Assembly: GCA_018780435.1 (NCBI GenBank)
Contig: JADMJS010000218.1
Coordinates: 1-50,796 of the forward strand
From: Myxococcales bacterium
GTDB lineage: Bacteria > Myxococcota_A > UBA9042 > GCA-2863065
Length of the DNA: 50,796 nucleotides
Reading direction: 5' to 3'
The notes below the pieces were generated by a model. The model had not been told where the DNA came from. It searched no databases and worked only from the letters and a program-made list of their open reading frames with translations. Below, piece by piece: positions 1-7,743 of this stretch. Made by a program: the position numbers and the translations under genes. Numbering within the stretch: position 1 is the first letter of the stretch; every line of letters begins with the position of its first letter.

Positions 1-354
1 TTTCGACGAAAGCAGCTCGACCCGAACGTCCTCGAGCTCCTCGAGCGCTACCACTGGCCGGGCAACGTCCGTGAGCTCCGAAACCTGGTCGAGCGCATGG
101 TCATCATGAGTGATGACCGCATCACGCGGAAGGACGTACCGCGAGAGCTGATCGGCGTCGCGACCACGCCCACCTTCGCGCCCGGCCTCAACAAGACCCT
201 CCGCGACTTTCGCGACGACATGGAGCGCGACTACATCCGTTTCAAGCTCGACGAGCTCGACTGGAACGTCTCGAAGACGGCGGATGTGCTCGGGCTCGAG
301 CGGACGAACCTGCACAAGAAGATGCGCGCCCTGGGAATCAGCCGCGGTCACTGA
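1..354 (+). CDS. Sigma-54-dependent transcriptional activator (NtrC family), C-terminal part only
   Basis: The frame is open from the first base and ends at the TGA at 352-354, giving the last 117 residues of a bacterial enhancer-binding protein. The signature WPGNVREL, the conserved end of the AAA+ sigma-54-interaction domain, lies at about residues 20-27. A Fis-type helix-turn-helix follows near the C-terminus (NVSKTADVLGLERTNLHKKM), which would bind an upstream activator site. Such proteins use ATP hydrolysis to open promoters bound by sigma-54 RNA polymerase. The receiver or other sensor domain lies outside the window, so the signal cannot be named. The gene converges on pgsA with only 12 bases between the stop codons. 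Family assignment is firm; specific identity is unknown. Confidence 0.93.
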   Translation, partial: FRRKQLDPNVLELLERYHWPGNVRELRNLVERMVIMSDDRITRKDVPRELIGVATTPTFAPGLNKTLRDFRDDMERDYIRFKLDELDWNVSKTADVLGLERTNLHKKMRALGISRGH

Positions 355-366
355 GCCCGCCGGCGG

Positions 367-1080
367 TCACCGCGTGTCGCGCTGCTCGGCCGCCACCACC
401 ACGAAGCCGCGGAGGTACTCCCACGCCGACTGCATCGAGAAGACCATCGAGAGGATGAGCAGCCAGTAGCCGATCACGTTGAAATTGAAGTCGACCGTCA
501 CGATGCCCCACGACACGGGGTACTCGTAGTGGACCATGAGGCCGATGAGCCCACAGAGCTGAAAGGCGGTCTTCCACTTGCCGCCCTGATTGACTTTGAT
601 CTCAAGGCCTTCGCTCATCGCCATCGTACGCAACGTCGTGACGCTGATCTCGCGGGCGAGTGCCAACACGGGGAGCCACGCCGGACAGCGATCGAGCGCC
701 ACGAACATCACCAGGCACGCCATTACGATGAGCTTGTCTGCGAGCGGGTCGAGGAAACGGCCGACCGTCGAGCCGAGGTTCCAATTGCGGGCGACCCAGC
801 CGTCGAGGAAGTCCGTGATCGCGGCGAGCGCGAAGACCATGGTCGCCCAAAACGAGAGCTTGCGGGATTCGAGATCGGGATCGGTCGGGTCGGCGCCCGA
901 GACGCACTCACCGAGCAGCCACATGACGAGCGGGATCACCGCGATGCGACCGTAGGTAAGGATGTTCGGAAGGTTCCAGACCTCTTGGCGGAGGTTGGAC
1001 TTCGTCTTCTTCGGCGCCTTTCGGCGGCTGGCGATGGCGCGCCCCTTCAGCCGAAGGGACGGCAGCTTCGGGCGCTTCAG
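367..1080 (-). CDS. pgsA: CDP-diacylglycerol--glycerol-3-phosphate 3-phosphatidyltransferase, probable CTG start
   Basis: This integral inner-membrane enzyme makes phosphatidylglycerol phosphate from CDP-diacylglycerol and glycerol-3-phosphate, the committed step to phosphatidylglycerol and cardiolipin. The CDP-alcohol phosphotransferase signature D-G-x2-A-R-x8-G-x3-D-x3-D is complete at about residues 93-115 (DGWVAR ... GRFLDPLAD). The family N-terminal motif NLPNILTYGRIAVIP lies upstream of the first ATG/GTG/TTG codon in the frame, a GTG at 939, so that GTG would delete a conserved segment. No ATG, GTG or TTG exists between it and the in-frame stop at 1146-1144. The best start is CTG at 1080, which overlaps the transglycosylase TGA as CTGA and has AAGGA nine bases upstream. 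That gives 237 residues, with a basic N-terminal tail before the first membrane helix. Function is confident; the start is inference. Confidence 0.9.
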   Translation of the reverse strand: MKRPKLPSLRLKGRAIASRRKAPKKTKSNLRQEVWNLPNILTYGRIAVIPLVMWLLGECVSGADPTDPDLESRKLSFWATMVFALAAITDFLDGWVARNWNLGSTVGRFLDPLADKLIVMACLVMFVALDRCPAWLPVLALAREISVTTLRTMAMSEGLEIKVNQGGKWKTAFQLCGLIGLMVHYEYPVSWGIVTVDFNFNVIGYWLLILSMVFSMQSAWEYLRGFVVVAAEQRDTR

Positions 1081-1094
1081 AGCTGGGTGTCCTT
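1077..1094 (-). promoter_or_regulatory. Ribosome-binding site and CTGA overlap setting the pgsA start
   Basis: On the reverse strand AAGGA is followed by nine bases and then CTG at 1080-1078. The CTG overlaps the lytic transglycosylase TGA at 1079-1077 as CTGA, the CTG analogue of the common ATGA coupling. No ATG, GTG or TTG is available in this frame before the conserved N-terminal motif. It supports a rare CTG initiation codon; it is inference until the N-terminus is measured. Confidence 0.55.
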
Positions 1095-1775
1095 GTAGAC
1101 GAGGTAATTCTTGATGACCGCCCGGACGTAGCGCTCGGTCGCCTCATAAGGGATGCCCCCCTTGGCGGCGACGGCGGCGGGACCTGCGTGGTAGGCCGCG
1201 ATGACGAGGCGGATGTCGCCTTCAAAGCGGTTGATGAGGAGGCGGAGGTAGCGCGTGCCGCCCAGGATGTTCTGGCGGGCGTCGAAGAGGTCCGTGACGG
1301 CCATCTCCTTCGCGGTCCCTGGCATGAGCTGCATCAGCCCTTTGGCTCCGGCCGAGGAGACGGCCTCCGGGCGGAAGTTGGACTCGACTTTGATGACGGC
1401 ACGGACGAGGTTGGCCGGCACGTTGTAGCGCTTGGCGGCTTCTTGGATGTGGACCTCGAAGCTCTCCCGTTCGCCGGCGGGGCCATTGAAGCGGGCGCCG
1501 GACCAGCGAGGGGCTGCGTCCGACGGGCCGCCTCCACCGGGCGAGGGGGCTGCGCCGGTGCTCGCGGACGGCGCGGTGCCGCCGCCGAAGGCGATACGCT
1601 TCTGGCAGGAGTAGCCGTTCTTCTTCTTGCTGGCGACCATGGGTTCGTTCACCCAGGCTGGCGCTTCGCCGCGCTTCTTGCAGACGTAGAAGGCGTCGCT
1701 AGCGGCGGCGCGGTCGGCGCTCATGCCCACGAGGCTCACTACGGCGACGGCGAGGCTGATGCGGCGGGCGATCAC
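1077..1775 (-). CDS. Exported lytic transglycosylase, SLT family
   Basis: A 232-residue periplasmic muramidase that would cleave the MurNAc-GlcNAc bond of peptidoglycan with formation of a 1,6-anhydro product. Residues 1-25 form a Sec signal peptide ending AAA, followed by a short Cys-containing segment (VCKKRGE ... YSCQKR) seen in front of many deltaproteobacterial SLT domains, then a Gly/Ser/Pro linker at about 65-100. The SLT domain fills the rest: catalytic Glu131 in VESNF, then GLMQLMPGTA, GGTRYLR and AYHAGP. The start is GTG at 1775. It is upstream of and overlaps pgsA by four bases, so the two are probably co-transcribed and both serve envelope synthesis. It matches family 1 SLT proteins in motif order, but I cannot assign it to a named E. 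coli Mlt enzyme. Confidence 0.92.
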   Translation of the reverse strand: MIARRISLAVAVVSLVGMSADRAAASDAFYVCKKRGEAPAWVNEPMVASKKKNGYSCQKRIAFGGGTAPSASTGAAPSPGGGGPSDAAPRWSGARFNGPAGERESFEVHIQEAAKRYNVPANLVRAVIKVESNFRPEAVSSAGAKGLMQLMPGTAKEMAVTDLFDARQNILGGTRYLRLLINRFEGDIRLVIAAYHAGPAAVAAKGGIPYEATERYVRAVIKNYLVYKDTQL

Positions 1776-1912
1776 GCCGGCATCTTAGCAATCGAGCGCC
1801 GGGCCGCAAGTTTGGAGGAGCGCCGCGCCTCGTCCGAGGGCGCCCGGGGCTCCCGTCTGCCGACGTAGCTTCCAGCTTGCGGCTTTCTTGAGATGCGCGA
1901 ACATGGCCGGCC

Positions 1913-3514
1913 ATGCGACCACTCCAATTCGACTTCCTCGTCCTCGGCACCGGTATCGCGGGGCTCTCCTTCGCCCTCGACGCCTGTAAACACGGTAGCG
2001 TCGCCATCGTCACCAAACGAGGCGCTTCGGACTCCAATACGAACCGGGCCCAAGGCGGCATCGCGGCCGTCATGGGGAGCGACGACAGCTTCGCAGAGCA
2101 CGTCGACAACACCATGGTCGCGGGCGACGGGCTGAACCACCGCGACATCGTGGAGATGATCGTCGAGGAGGGGCCGGGTGCGATCGCGAGGCTCCGCGAG
2201 ATCGGGGTCGCTTTCGCAGACGACCTCGCGCGTGAAGGTGGCCACACCAAACGCCGTGTCCTTCACGCCACCGACATCACCGGGCGGGAGATTCAGCGAG
2301 CGCTGCTCGAACGTGTCCTGACGCAGCCCAACGTGACGCTCTTCGAGGATCACGTCGCCATCGATCTCATCCGCCGGCGCAAGACCGACGCGGGCCGTGG
2401 AGAGAGCGGCGCCGGGGCCGCGCCGGACCGCATCCTTGGCGCGTACGTCTTCGACGAGAAGGCCGATGTGGTGCGCGCCTTCGGCGCCCGGGTGGTCGCC
2501 CTCGCGACGGGCGGGGCTGGCAAGGTCTACCTCTACACGTCGAACCCTGACGTCGCGACCGGCGACGGCGTCGCCATGGCCTTTCGAGCGCGCGCCAAGG
2601 TCGCCAACATGGAGTTCTTCCAGTTTCACCCGACCTGCCTCTACCACCCGCGCGCGAAGAGCTTCTTGGTGTCGGAGGCCCTCCGCGGCGAAGGTGGCAT
2701 CCTTCGCCGTCTCGATGGGACTCCCTTCATGGACGCCGTCCACCCGATGGGTAGTCTGGCGCCGCGCGACGTCGTGGCCCGCGCCATCGACATGGAGCTC
2801 AAGCGCACGGGCGACGACCACGTGGTGCTCGACCTCACCCACCTCGACGGCGACTACATGCAGGACCGCTTCCCGACGATCCTCGGTACGGTCCGGGAGT
2901 TCGGCATCGACTTCCGTACGACACCGCTCCCCGTCGTGCCGGCCGCGCACTACCAGTGTGGTGGCGTTGTCACCGACGCGTGGGGCCGCACGTCGGTAGC
3001 GGGCCTCTACGCGGTGGGTGAGTGCGCTCACACGGGGCTCCACGGGGCCAACCGGCTCGCATCCAATTCGCTACTCGAAGGGGCCGTCATGGGCGCGCGT
3101 GCTGCACGTGCGGCGATAGAGGAGCTCCCGGACGCGACGGTCCCCACGGGGATCGCGGCGTGGGCGAGCGGCTACGCCCGCCCGGGTGACCAGCAGGTCG
3201 TCGTGACGCATAGCTGGGAGGAGATACGGCGGACGATGTGGAACTACGTCGGCATCGTGCGTTCGAACGAGCGGCTCGAGCGGGCTCGAAGGCGCGTGTC
3301 CATGCTCGAGAGCGAGATCCTCGAGGATTGGTGGCGCTATCACGTGACTCGGAACGCGATCGAGCTCCGCAACATCGCGCTCGTCGCGCGCCTCGTCATC
3401 GACGGCGCGATGCGTCGCCAGGAGAGCCGCGGGCTCCACTGCACCGAAGACTTCCCGGAGAAGGACGACCACAATTGGCTACGCGACACCGTCCTTTGGC
3501 GGGGTGGGCATTGA
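1913..3514 (+). CDS. nadB: L-aspartate oxidase
   Basis: This FAD enzyme oxidises L-aspartate to iminoaspartate, the first step of de novo NAD synthesis; quinolinate synthase (NadA) uses the product. The 533 residues match the usual length. Visible motifs are the FAD-binding GTGIAGL at 12-18, the NRAQGGIAA loop, HPT in the HPTCLYHP segment, the substrate-side SEALRGEGG, HYQCGG and the C-terminal GLHGANRLASNSLLE, followed by the helical domain shared with succinate dehydrogenase/fumarate reductase flavoproteins. Presence of the RAQGG and NRLASNSLLE forms and absence of succinate dehydrogenase partners favour NadB. Neither nadA nor nadC is adjacent, so it is a single-gene unit facing away from the transglycosylase. 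The start is ATG at 1913, with only a weak ribosome-binding site. Confidence 0.95.
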   Translation: MRPLQFDFLVLGTGIAGLSFALDACKHGSVAIVTKRGASDSNTNRAQGGIAAVMGSDDSFAEHVDNTMVAGDGLNHRDIVEMIVEEGPGAIARLREIGVAFADDLAREGGHTKRRVLHATDITGREIQRALLERVLTQPNVTLFEDHVAIDLIRRRKTDAGRGESGAGAAPDRILGAYVFDEKADVVRAFGARVVALATGGAGKVYLYTSNPDVATGDGVAMAFRARAKVANMEFFQFHPTCLYHPRAKSFLVSEALRGEGGILRRLDGTPFMDAVHPMGSLAPRDVVARAIDMELKRTGDDHVVLDLTHLDGDYMQDRFPTILGTVREFGIDFRTTPLPVVPAAHYQCGGVVTDAWGRTSVAGLYAVGECAHTGLHGANRLASNSLLEGAVMGARAARAAIEELPDATVPTGIAAWASGYARPGDQQVVVTHSWEEIRRTMWNYVGIVRSNERLERARRRVSMLESEILEDWWRYHVTRNAIELRNIALVARLVIDGAMRRQESRGLHCTEDFPEKDDHNWLRDTVLWRGGH

Positions 3515-3524
3515 TCTACGGCGA

Positions 3525-5960
3525 CTACTCTGGAAAACCGCAGACGACCTTCAGCTCGTAGCTACCCTGAGCGCCGGCCTGCCCATCGACACCGACGTAA
3601 TAGGTGCTGCCGGCGAAGGCGGTGAAGGTCAGCGGTGGCGGGCCGGATGCGAGGCAGTTCTGCCCGTTGCAGACGCCGTCTTTGTGTTCGATGACGACGA
3701 GGTTCACGCCGAAGAAGGACTTCGGCATCTCGAGAGTCACGAAGTCCGTCGCGGTCGGATTGAAGCGGTAGTAGAAGTCGGGGCCCGAGAGGCCCGTCGC
3801 ACAGCTGTAGTTCGACACCGAATCGTCTTCACCGATCGTGTCCCAGCCCTGGCCGAACCCGCAATACATCTGGGTCGACGAGGTGCAGAGGGTCTGACAC
3901 AACGCGCCCGACGCGCAGTTCGGGTCCGCGCAGTCGGTCTTGCCGTCGTTGTCGTCGTCGAGCTGGTTGGTGCAGTCCTCCGGGGTGGAGCAGTAGACGT
4001 CGTCGGCACAGTCCTCGTCGTTGCAGTCGGTGTCCCCGTCGCTGTCTTCGTCGGCGCCATTGTCGCAGAGGACCTCGATGGCGCTATCGCAGGACACCTC
4101 GTAGTCGAAGGTGCCGACCTTGCCGTCTTTGCCGTCGACGACCACGATAATCTTCTCGTCGGGCAGCGCCACGAACGTGAGTAGCGAGGGGTGGGACTTG
4201 GTGCAGCTCGCTGGCGCGCACCCAGCACCCGAGTCTCTCAAAAGGAAGAGCTGCGTCGTCGCGCTCTCGTTCAGGAGCTTCATGGTGACCTTCACGGGCT
4301 TGTTCGTGAAGAAGGGCCACGCGTACTCCTTGGCGGAGAAGTCTCCCGCTGCACAGTCCCAGCCGTCGATGGCGTCCGTGGCGCCAAAGGCGGCGTTTGA
4401 CCACGACGACTTCTTGGCGCCGCACTGCAGGTACTTTTCGGCGATCGGTTGGCACGAACACGTGTCGGTGCCACCGCCGCACACGCCCGCGATGCACGTC
4501 TCGCCGTCCGTGCAGACGTCGGCGTCGTTACACGGGAGCCCCTCGTTGACGGGTTCGGTCGTACACGCGCTGTTTTTGCACGAGGGAATGGCGCATTCGG
4601 AGCCGGAGCCTGGAGGACACACGAGCGCCGAGCCCAGCTTGATGGTGCACTTCTGGCCGAGGCACACGAGGGTCCCGTTGCAGGAGTCGCCGTCGTCGAA
4701 CTGGGTGCAGTCGGCGTCCGACGTACAGGAGCATACGTCGGCGCCGGGCGTACAGGTCCCGGCGGTGCAGAGGTCGTCCTTGGTGCACTCATTGCCATCG
4801 TCGCAGGGGCCGGTGAGCGGCGAATATTGACAGGCCCCATCGGCACCGCACGAGTCGGTCGTACACGGGTTCTGGTCGTTACAGACCGTCGGATTCCCTT
4901 GGCAGGTCCCGCCGTCGCAACGGTCGCCCGTCGTGCAGGCGTCGCCGTCGCTACAACCCTGGCCGTCAGAGGGGGTCTCCACGCAGTCGCCCGTCGCGGG
5001 GTCGCACGCGACGGCCGCACACGGGTTCCCGGGATCGATGCAGCTCACGACCGACGCGCTCGCGAGCAGGCACTGTCCGTTCTTGCAGACCAAGGTGCCG
5101 TTGCAGCGGTCGCCGTCTTCGTAGACCTCGCAGTCGGCGTCGGCGCTACAGGGGCATTGCCGGTCGCCCGGTTGGCAGACCCCGGCCTGACACGCGTCAC
5201 CGAGCGTGCAGGGGTCCCCATCGTCGCAGGCCGTGCCCTTCGAGACGGGGATGGCCGCGCAGCTGCCGTTGCCTTCGACGCAGCCATGGAGGTTGCAGGC
5301 GTTGACCGCGCCAGTGGGGCAGACGGAGGCGGTGCCGGGAGTGATCTGGCACGAGCCGGTGACGCAACTGAACGCGCCGACGCACGGGTCGCCTGGGTCG
5401 TATTTCTTACAATCGTCGGTCTTGATGCACGGACACGCGTTGTTGCCCGCCTTGCAGGCGCCATCGACACAGAAGTCCCCAATCGTACAGGGGTTCTTGT
5501 CGTCACAGCCCCCGGCGGCCGGCACGTGCTGGCAGGTGCCATCGGGGCCACAGCTGTCGGCCGTGCACAGGTCGCCGTCGTCGCAGGGCTTGGGCGTTCC
5601 GCCGGTGCACTCGCCGCTGACGCAGCGTTCCGCCAAGACGCACTTGTCGCCCGTGGAACAGGGCGCGCCTTCGAGGACGGGTTCGGTCGCACAGACGCCA
5701 GCGCTACAGAGCGGCTTCTGGCACGCCGGTGTCACCGCCTTGCAGTCAGTAGGCGACTGACACGGCGTCCCCACGGGGGTGCCTCCGTCCGTCCCGTCGG
5801 TGCCGTCCGTGCCGTCGGCCGTCGCGGTGTCATCCGTGGCGGCGACGTCGTCGCCCGGCTCGAGGTTGCCGATGAGCTTCGCGTCCTCGCCGCAACCGAT
5901 CCCGAGGGCGACGGCGGCGGTAAAGACGACTCGGACGACGAGGAGGTGCGATCTCAGCAT
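3525..5960 (-). CDS. Cys-rich repeat surface protein, probable lipoprotein
   Basis: An 811-residue exported protein of a type common in Myxococcota. Residues 1-23 form a signal sequence ending LGIGC, so Cys23 may be lipidated; the -3 Gly makes the lipobox imperfect. An acidic linker with TDGTDGTDGG follows. From about 60 to 515 there are tandem Cys-rich repeats of the form CDDGDPCT-x-GD-x-C-x2-G-x-C, mostly with six or more cysteines each. Then comes a beta-rich PPC-like domain (about 520-635), an Asp-rich segment with DEDSDGDTDCNDEDC and DDDNDGKTDC that looks Ca2+-binding, and a second PPC-like domain to the end. No catalytic motif is visible. It is probably disulfide-bonded at the cell surface, in adhesion or ligand binding; that role is inference. 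It is convergent with nadB, 10 bases apart. Confidence 0.85.
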   Translation of the reverse strand: MLRSHLLVVRVVFTAAVALGIGCGEDAKLIGNLEPGDDVAATDDTATADGTDGTDGTDGGTPVGTPCQSPTDCKAVTPACQKPLCSAGVCATEPVLEGAPCSTGDKCVLAERCVSGECTGGTPKPCDDGDLCTADSCGPDGTCQHVPAAGGCDDKNPCTIGDFCVDGACKAGNNACPCIKTDDCKKYDPGDPCVGAFSCVTGSCQITPGTASVCPTGAVNACNLHGCVEGNGSCAAIPVSKGTACDDGDPCTLGDACQAGVCQPGDRQCPCSADADCEVYEDGDRCNGTLVCKNGQCLLASASVVSCIDPGNPCAAVACDPATGDCVETPSDGQGCSDGDACTTGDRCDGGTCQGNPTVCNDQNPCTTDSCGADGACQYSPLTGPCDDGNECTKDDLCTAGTCTPGADVCSCTSDADCTQFDDGDSCNGTLVCLGQKCTIKLGSALVCPPGSGSECAIPSCKNSACTTEPVNEGLPCNDADVCTDGETCIAGVCGGGTDTCSCQPIAEKYLQCGAKKSSWSNAAFGATDAIDGWDCAAGDFSAKEYAWPFFTNKPVKVTMKLLNESATTQLFLLRDSGAGCAPASCTKSHPSLLTFVALPDEKIIVVVDGKDGKVGTFDYEVSCDSAIEVLCDNGADEDSDGDTDCNDEDCADDVYCSTPEDCTNQLDDDNDGKTDCADPNCASGALCQTLCTSSTQMYCGFGQGWDTIGEDDSVSNYSCATGLSGPDFYYRFNPTATDFVTLEMPKSFFGVNLVVIEHKDGVCNGQNCLASGPPPLTFTAFAGSTYYVGVDGQAGAQGSYELKVVCGFPE

Positions 5961-6068
5961 TCCGGGACGATATCAGCTTCGGCGGGGTCTCGTCGCGTCC
6001 ACACGCGGCGTGCTTGCGTGGCAACAAGAGGATGACACCTCGTCGGGCTCCGGGTAGCTTCCGCCGCC

Positions 6069-6614
6069 ATGACCAGCACACGCTACTATGGGCTGACCGG
6101 ACTGAACGCCGCGGGCAAGGGTTCGGTCGCGGACCTCCTCATCGCCGCCGGCTTCGACTACCACTCCCTCTCAGACGCGATCCGGCACGTCCTCGCAGAG
6201 CGTGGCCTCGAGCCGACGCGCGACAACATGATCGTGACGGGCCGTGAGCTGCGCGAGAAGGGCGGCCCGGGCGCGCTCGCGACCCTCATCGTCTCGCGGC
6301 TCCGGCCCGGCGTCCCGGCCGTCATCGACTCGGTACGCACGCCGGGCGAAGTCGCGGTCTTGAGGACGCTCCCTGGATTTCGACTGGTCGAGGTGACGGC
6401 GCCGGAGGCGGTGCGCTTCGACCGGATCCGGGCGCGTGGGCGGGTGGGTGATCCCCAGGATCTCGAGACCTTCCGTCGCCATGAAGCGGCCGAGCTCACC
6501 GGGAACGACGCCGGACAGCAGCTCATTGCGACGGCGGCGCTCGCTGACCAGCAGATCCCGAACGACGGCGACCGCAACGCGCTCGAGGCCGCGGTAGCAG
6601 CGCTCGCGGCCTGA
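6069..6614 (+). CDS. Small P-loop nucleotide kinase-like protein
   Basis: A 181-residue cytosolic protein with Walker A G-L-N-A-A-G-K-G-S at 11-19, an early Ser-Asp (SLSDAIR) as in nucleoside or nucleotide kinases, and an adenylate-kinase-type lid region with basic residues (RFDRIRARGRVGD). The pattern GLTGxxxAGKG ... SLSD ... TGRELREKGGPG ... VIDSVR resembles the dephospho-CoA-kinase/dCMP-deaminase-associated kinase group (AAA_17/18-like), in which the SVR(T/N)PGEV segment follows the second strand. I cannot tell the substrate. It is a single-gene unit, ending 10 bases from the stop of the convergent Rieske gene. Start ATG at 6069 lies directly before the P-loop strand, as expected. The kinase fold is confident; the specific reaction is not. 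Confidence 0.8.
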   Translation: MTSTRYYGLTGLNAAGKGSVADLLIAAGFDYHSLSDAIRHVLAERGLEPTRDNMIVTGRELREKGGPGALATLIVSRLRPGVPAVIDSVRTPGEVAVLRTLPGFRLVEVTAPEAVRFDRIRARGRVGDPQDLETFRRHEAAELTGNDAGQQLIATAALADQQIPNDGDRNALEAAVAALAA

Positions 6615-6624
6615 GCTCGCGCGA

Positions 6625-7728
6625 CTAGACGGAGAGCTCGATCTCCCGGCTAGCCGGCGTGGCGACTTCGCCGCGTTCGGCTTTTCGGAGCAGGTGCCAG
6701 ATGTCCGGCCCGAGCAGGTCGATGTCGGTGCTCGTGTGGCGTTCGCCTCCGAAGCGGCGCACGGCCTCGCTCTGTTCCCTCAGCACCCAGGCGTCTTGCT
6801 TCAGAATGGCGCGCACGATCGGCTCGATGAAGGGCCTCACGAGGAAGCCCGGAATAGGGAGTCGGAACGCCGCGACCGCGTAGGTGCGCGTTACGTAATC
6901 GGATTCCGGTGTCATCGCTTGGGTGGCCAGGATGTGGCTCTTCGGCCCGAGCCGGTATTCGACTTGTCCGATGCAGGGCATCAAGAAGCGGTCGAAGTGG
7001 GTGACGACGCCACCGCCGGGAGCGAGGATGGCGCCGATGAGCCCCTTTGGGCGCGGCTCCCCGACGTACTCGCATTCGACCCCGTCGGCGGTCCGGGCGA
7101 CCCGCGCGACGATGGTGTTGCGGGCCTTCGCACTTCGAAAGAGCCCCCCGTGCAGGAACGACGTGTGAGGGACGTCGAGCATGTTCTCGAGGGCCGCGAG
7201 GAGAGAGCCTGGGAGCGTCATCTGAAGCCGGACGACCGTGTAGTTCGGGTCGTCCACGTGGGGGATGCGGTAAGGCGGGGAGGGCGGCGTCGAGTCCGGG
7301 GCCATCCACACCCACACGAGCCCGTCCTGTTCGACGACGGGATAGGCGTCGGCACACCGGCTTGGGGCGGACGCGAGGCCGCTCAGGAGGCCTGGGACGG
7401 CGGTACACGTGCCAGAACCGTCGAAGCGCCAGCCGTGGTAGGGGCATTCGAGCTCACCCGCGTTCACGCGACCTTTCGACAGCGCCACGTTGCGATGAGG
7501 GCATCGGTCGAGGAGCGCCGCGGCGCCGGCCTCACTGCGAAAGAGGGCCAGCGGAACGCCGAGCACGGTCCGTGACAGGGGCGCCAGCTTGAGCTCCGAC
7601 GAGGCGCAGGCGACGTACCAAGCACGGGTCAGTCGCACGATGGAGGCGTGGCCTCGCGTCTGTCGAACCGAGAGGAGATCGTGTGCGCCCCGTTCGGGGG
7701 CGTCGTTTACAGAGGGTTGGTCGAGCAC
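6625..7728 (-). CDS. Rieske [2Fe-2S] oxygenase, ring-hydroxylating type alpha subunit
   Basis: About 367 residues. The N-terminal Rieske domain has Cys76-x-His78-x16-Cys95-x2-His98 (CPHRN ... CPYHGW), the ligand set of the 2Fe-2S cluster. The catalytic domain has the mononuclear iron motif D185-x2-H188-x4-H193 (DVPHTSFLH), preceded by ENML as in pheophorbide a oxygenase, vanillate demethylase and sterol-type Rieske enzymes. It would use O2 and electrons from a ferredoxin or reductase, neither encoded nearby. The open frame begins at TTG 7743 straight after the upstream TGA; I prefer GTG at 7728, eight bases after GGAGG, though GTG 7731 is possible. It follows the ccsA-like gene with no real gap, so it is probably translated from the same mRNA. 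The substrate is unknown; a hydrophobic ring compound is the family norm. Confidence 0.9.
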   Translation of the reverse strand: MLDQPSVNDAPERGAHDLLSVRQTRGHASIVRLTRAWYVACASSELKLAPLSRTVLGVPLALFRSEAGAAALLDRCPHRNVALSKGRVNAGELECPYHGWRFDGSGTCTAVPGLLSGLASAPSRCADAYPVVEQDGLVWVWMAPDSTPPSPPYRIPHVDDPNYTVVRLQMTLPGSLLAALENMLDVPHTSFLHGGLFRSAKARNTIVARVARTADGVECEYVGEPRPKGLIGAILAPGGGVVTHFDRFLMPCIGQVEYRLGPKSHILATQAMTPESDYVTRTYAVAAFRLPIPGFLVRPFIEPIVRAILKQDAWVLREQSEAVRRFGGERHTSTDIDLLGPDIWHLLRKAERGEVATPASREIELSV

Positions 7729-7743
7729 CACCACCACCTCCAA

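Noticed and set aside
1772..3043. 423-residue reverse open frame opposite nadB
   Set aside because: It is the antisense of a confident nadB; composition is rich in Arg, Ala, Asp and His and lacks family motifs. GC-rich DNA often keeps this frame open.
4449..6035. 528-residue forward open frame opposite the Cys-rich gene
   Set aside because: Antisense of codon-regular Cys repeats, which creates an Ala/Val/Arg-rich artefact.
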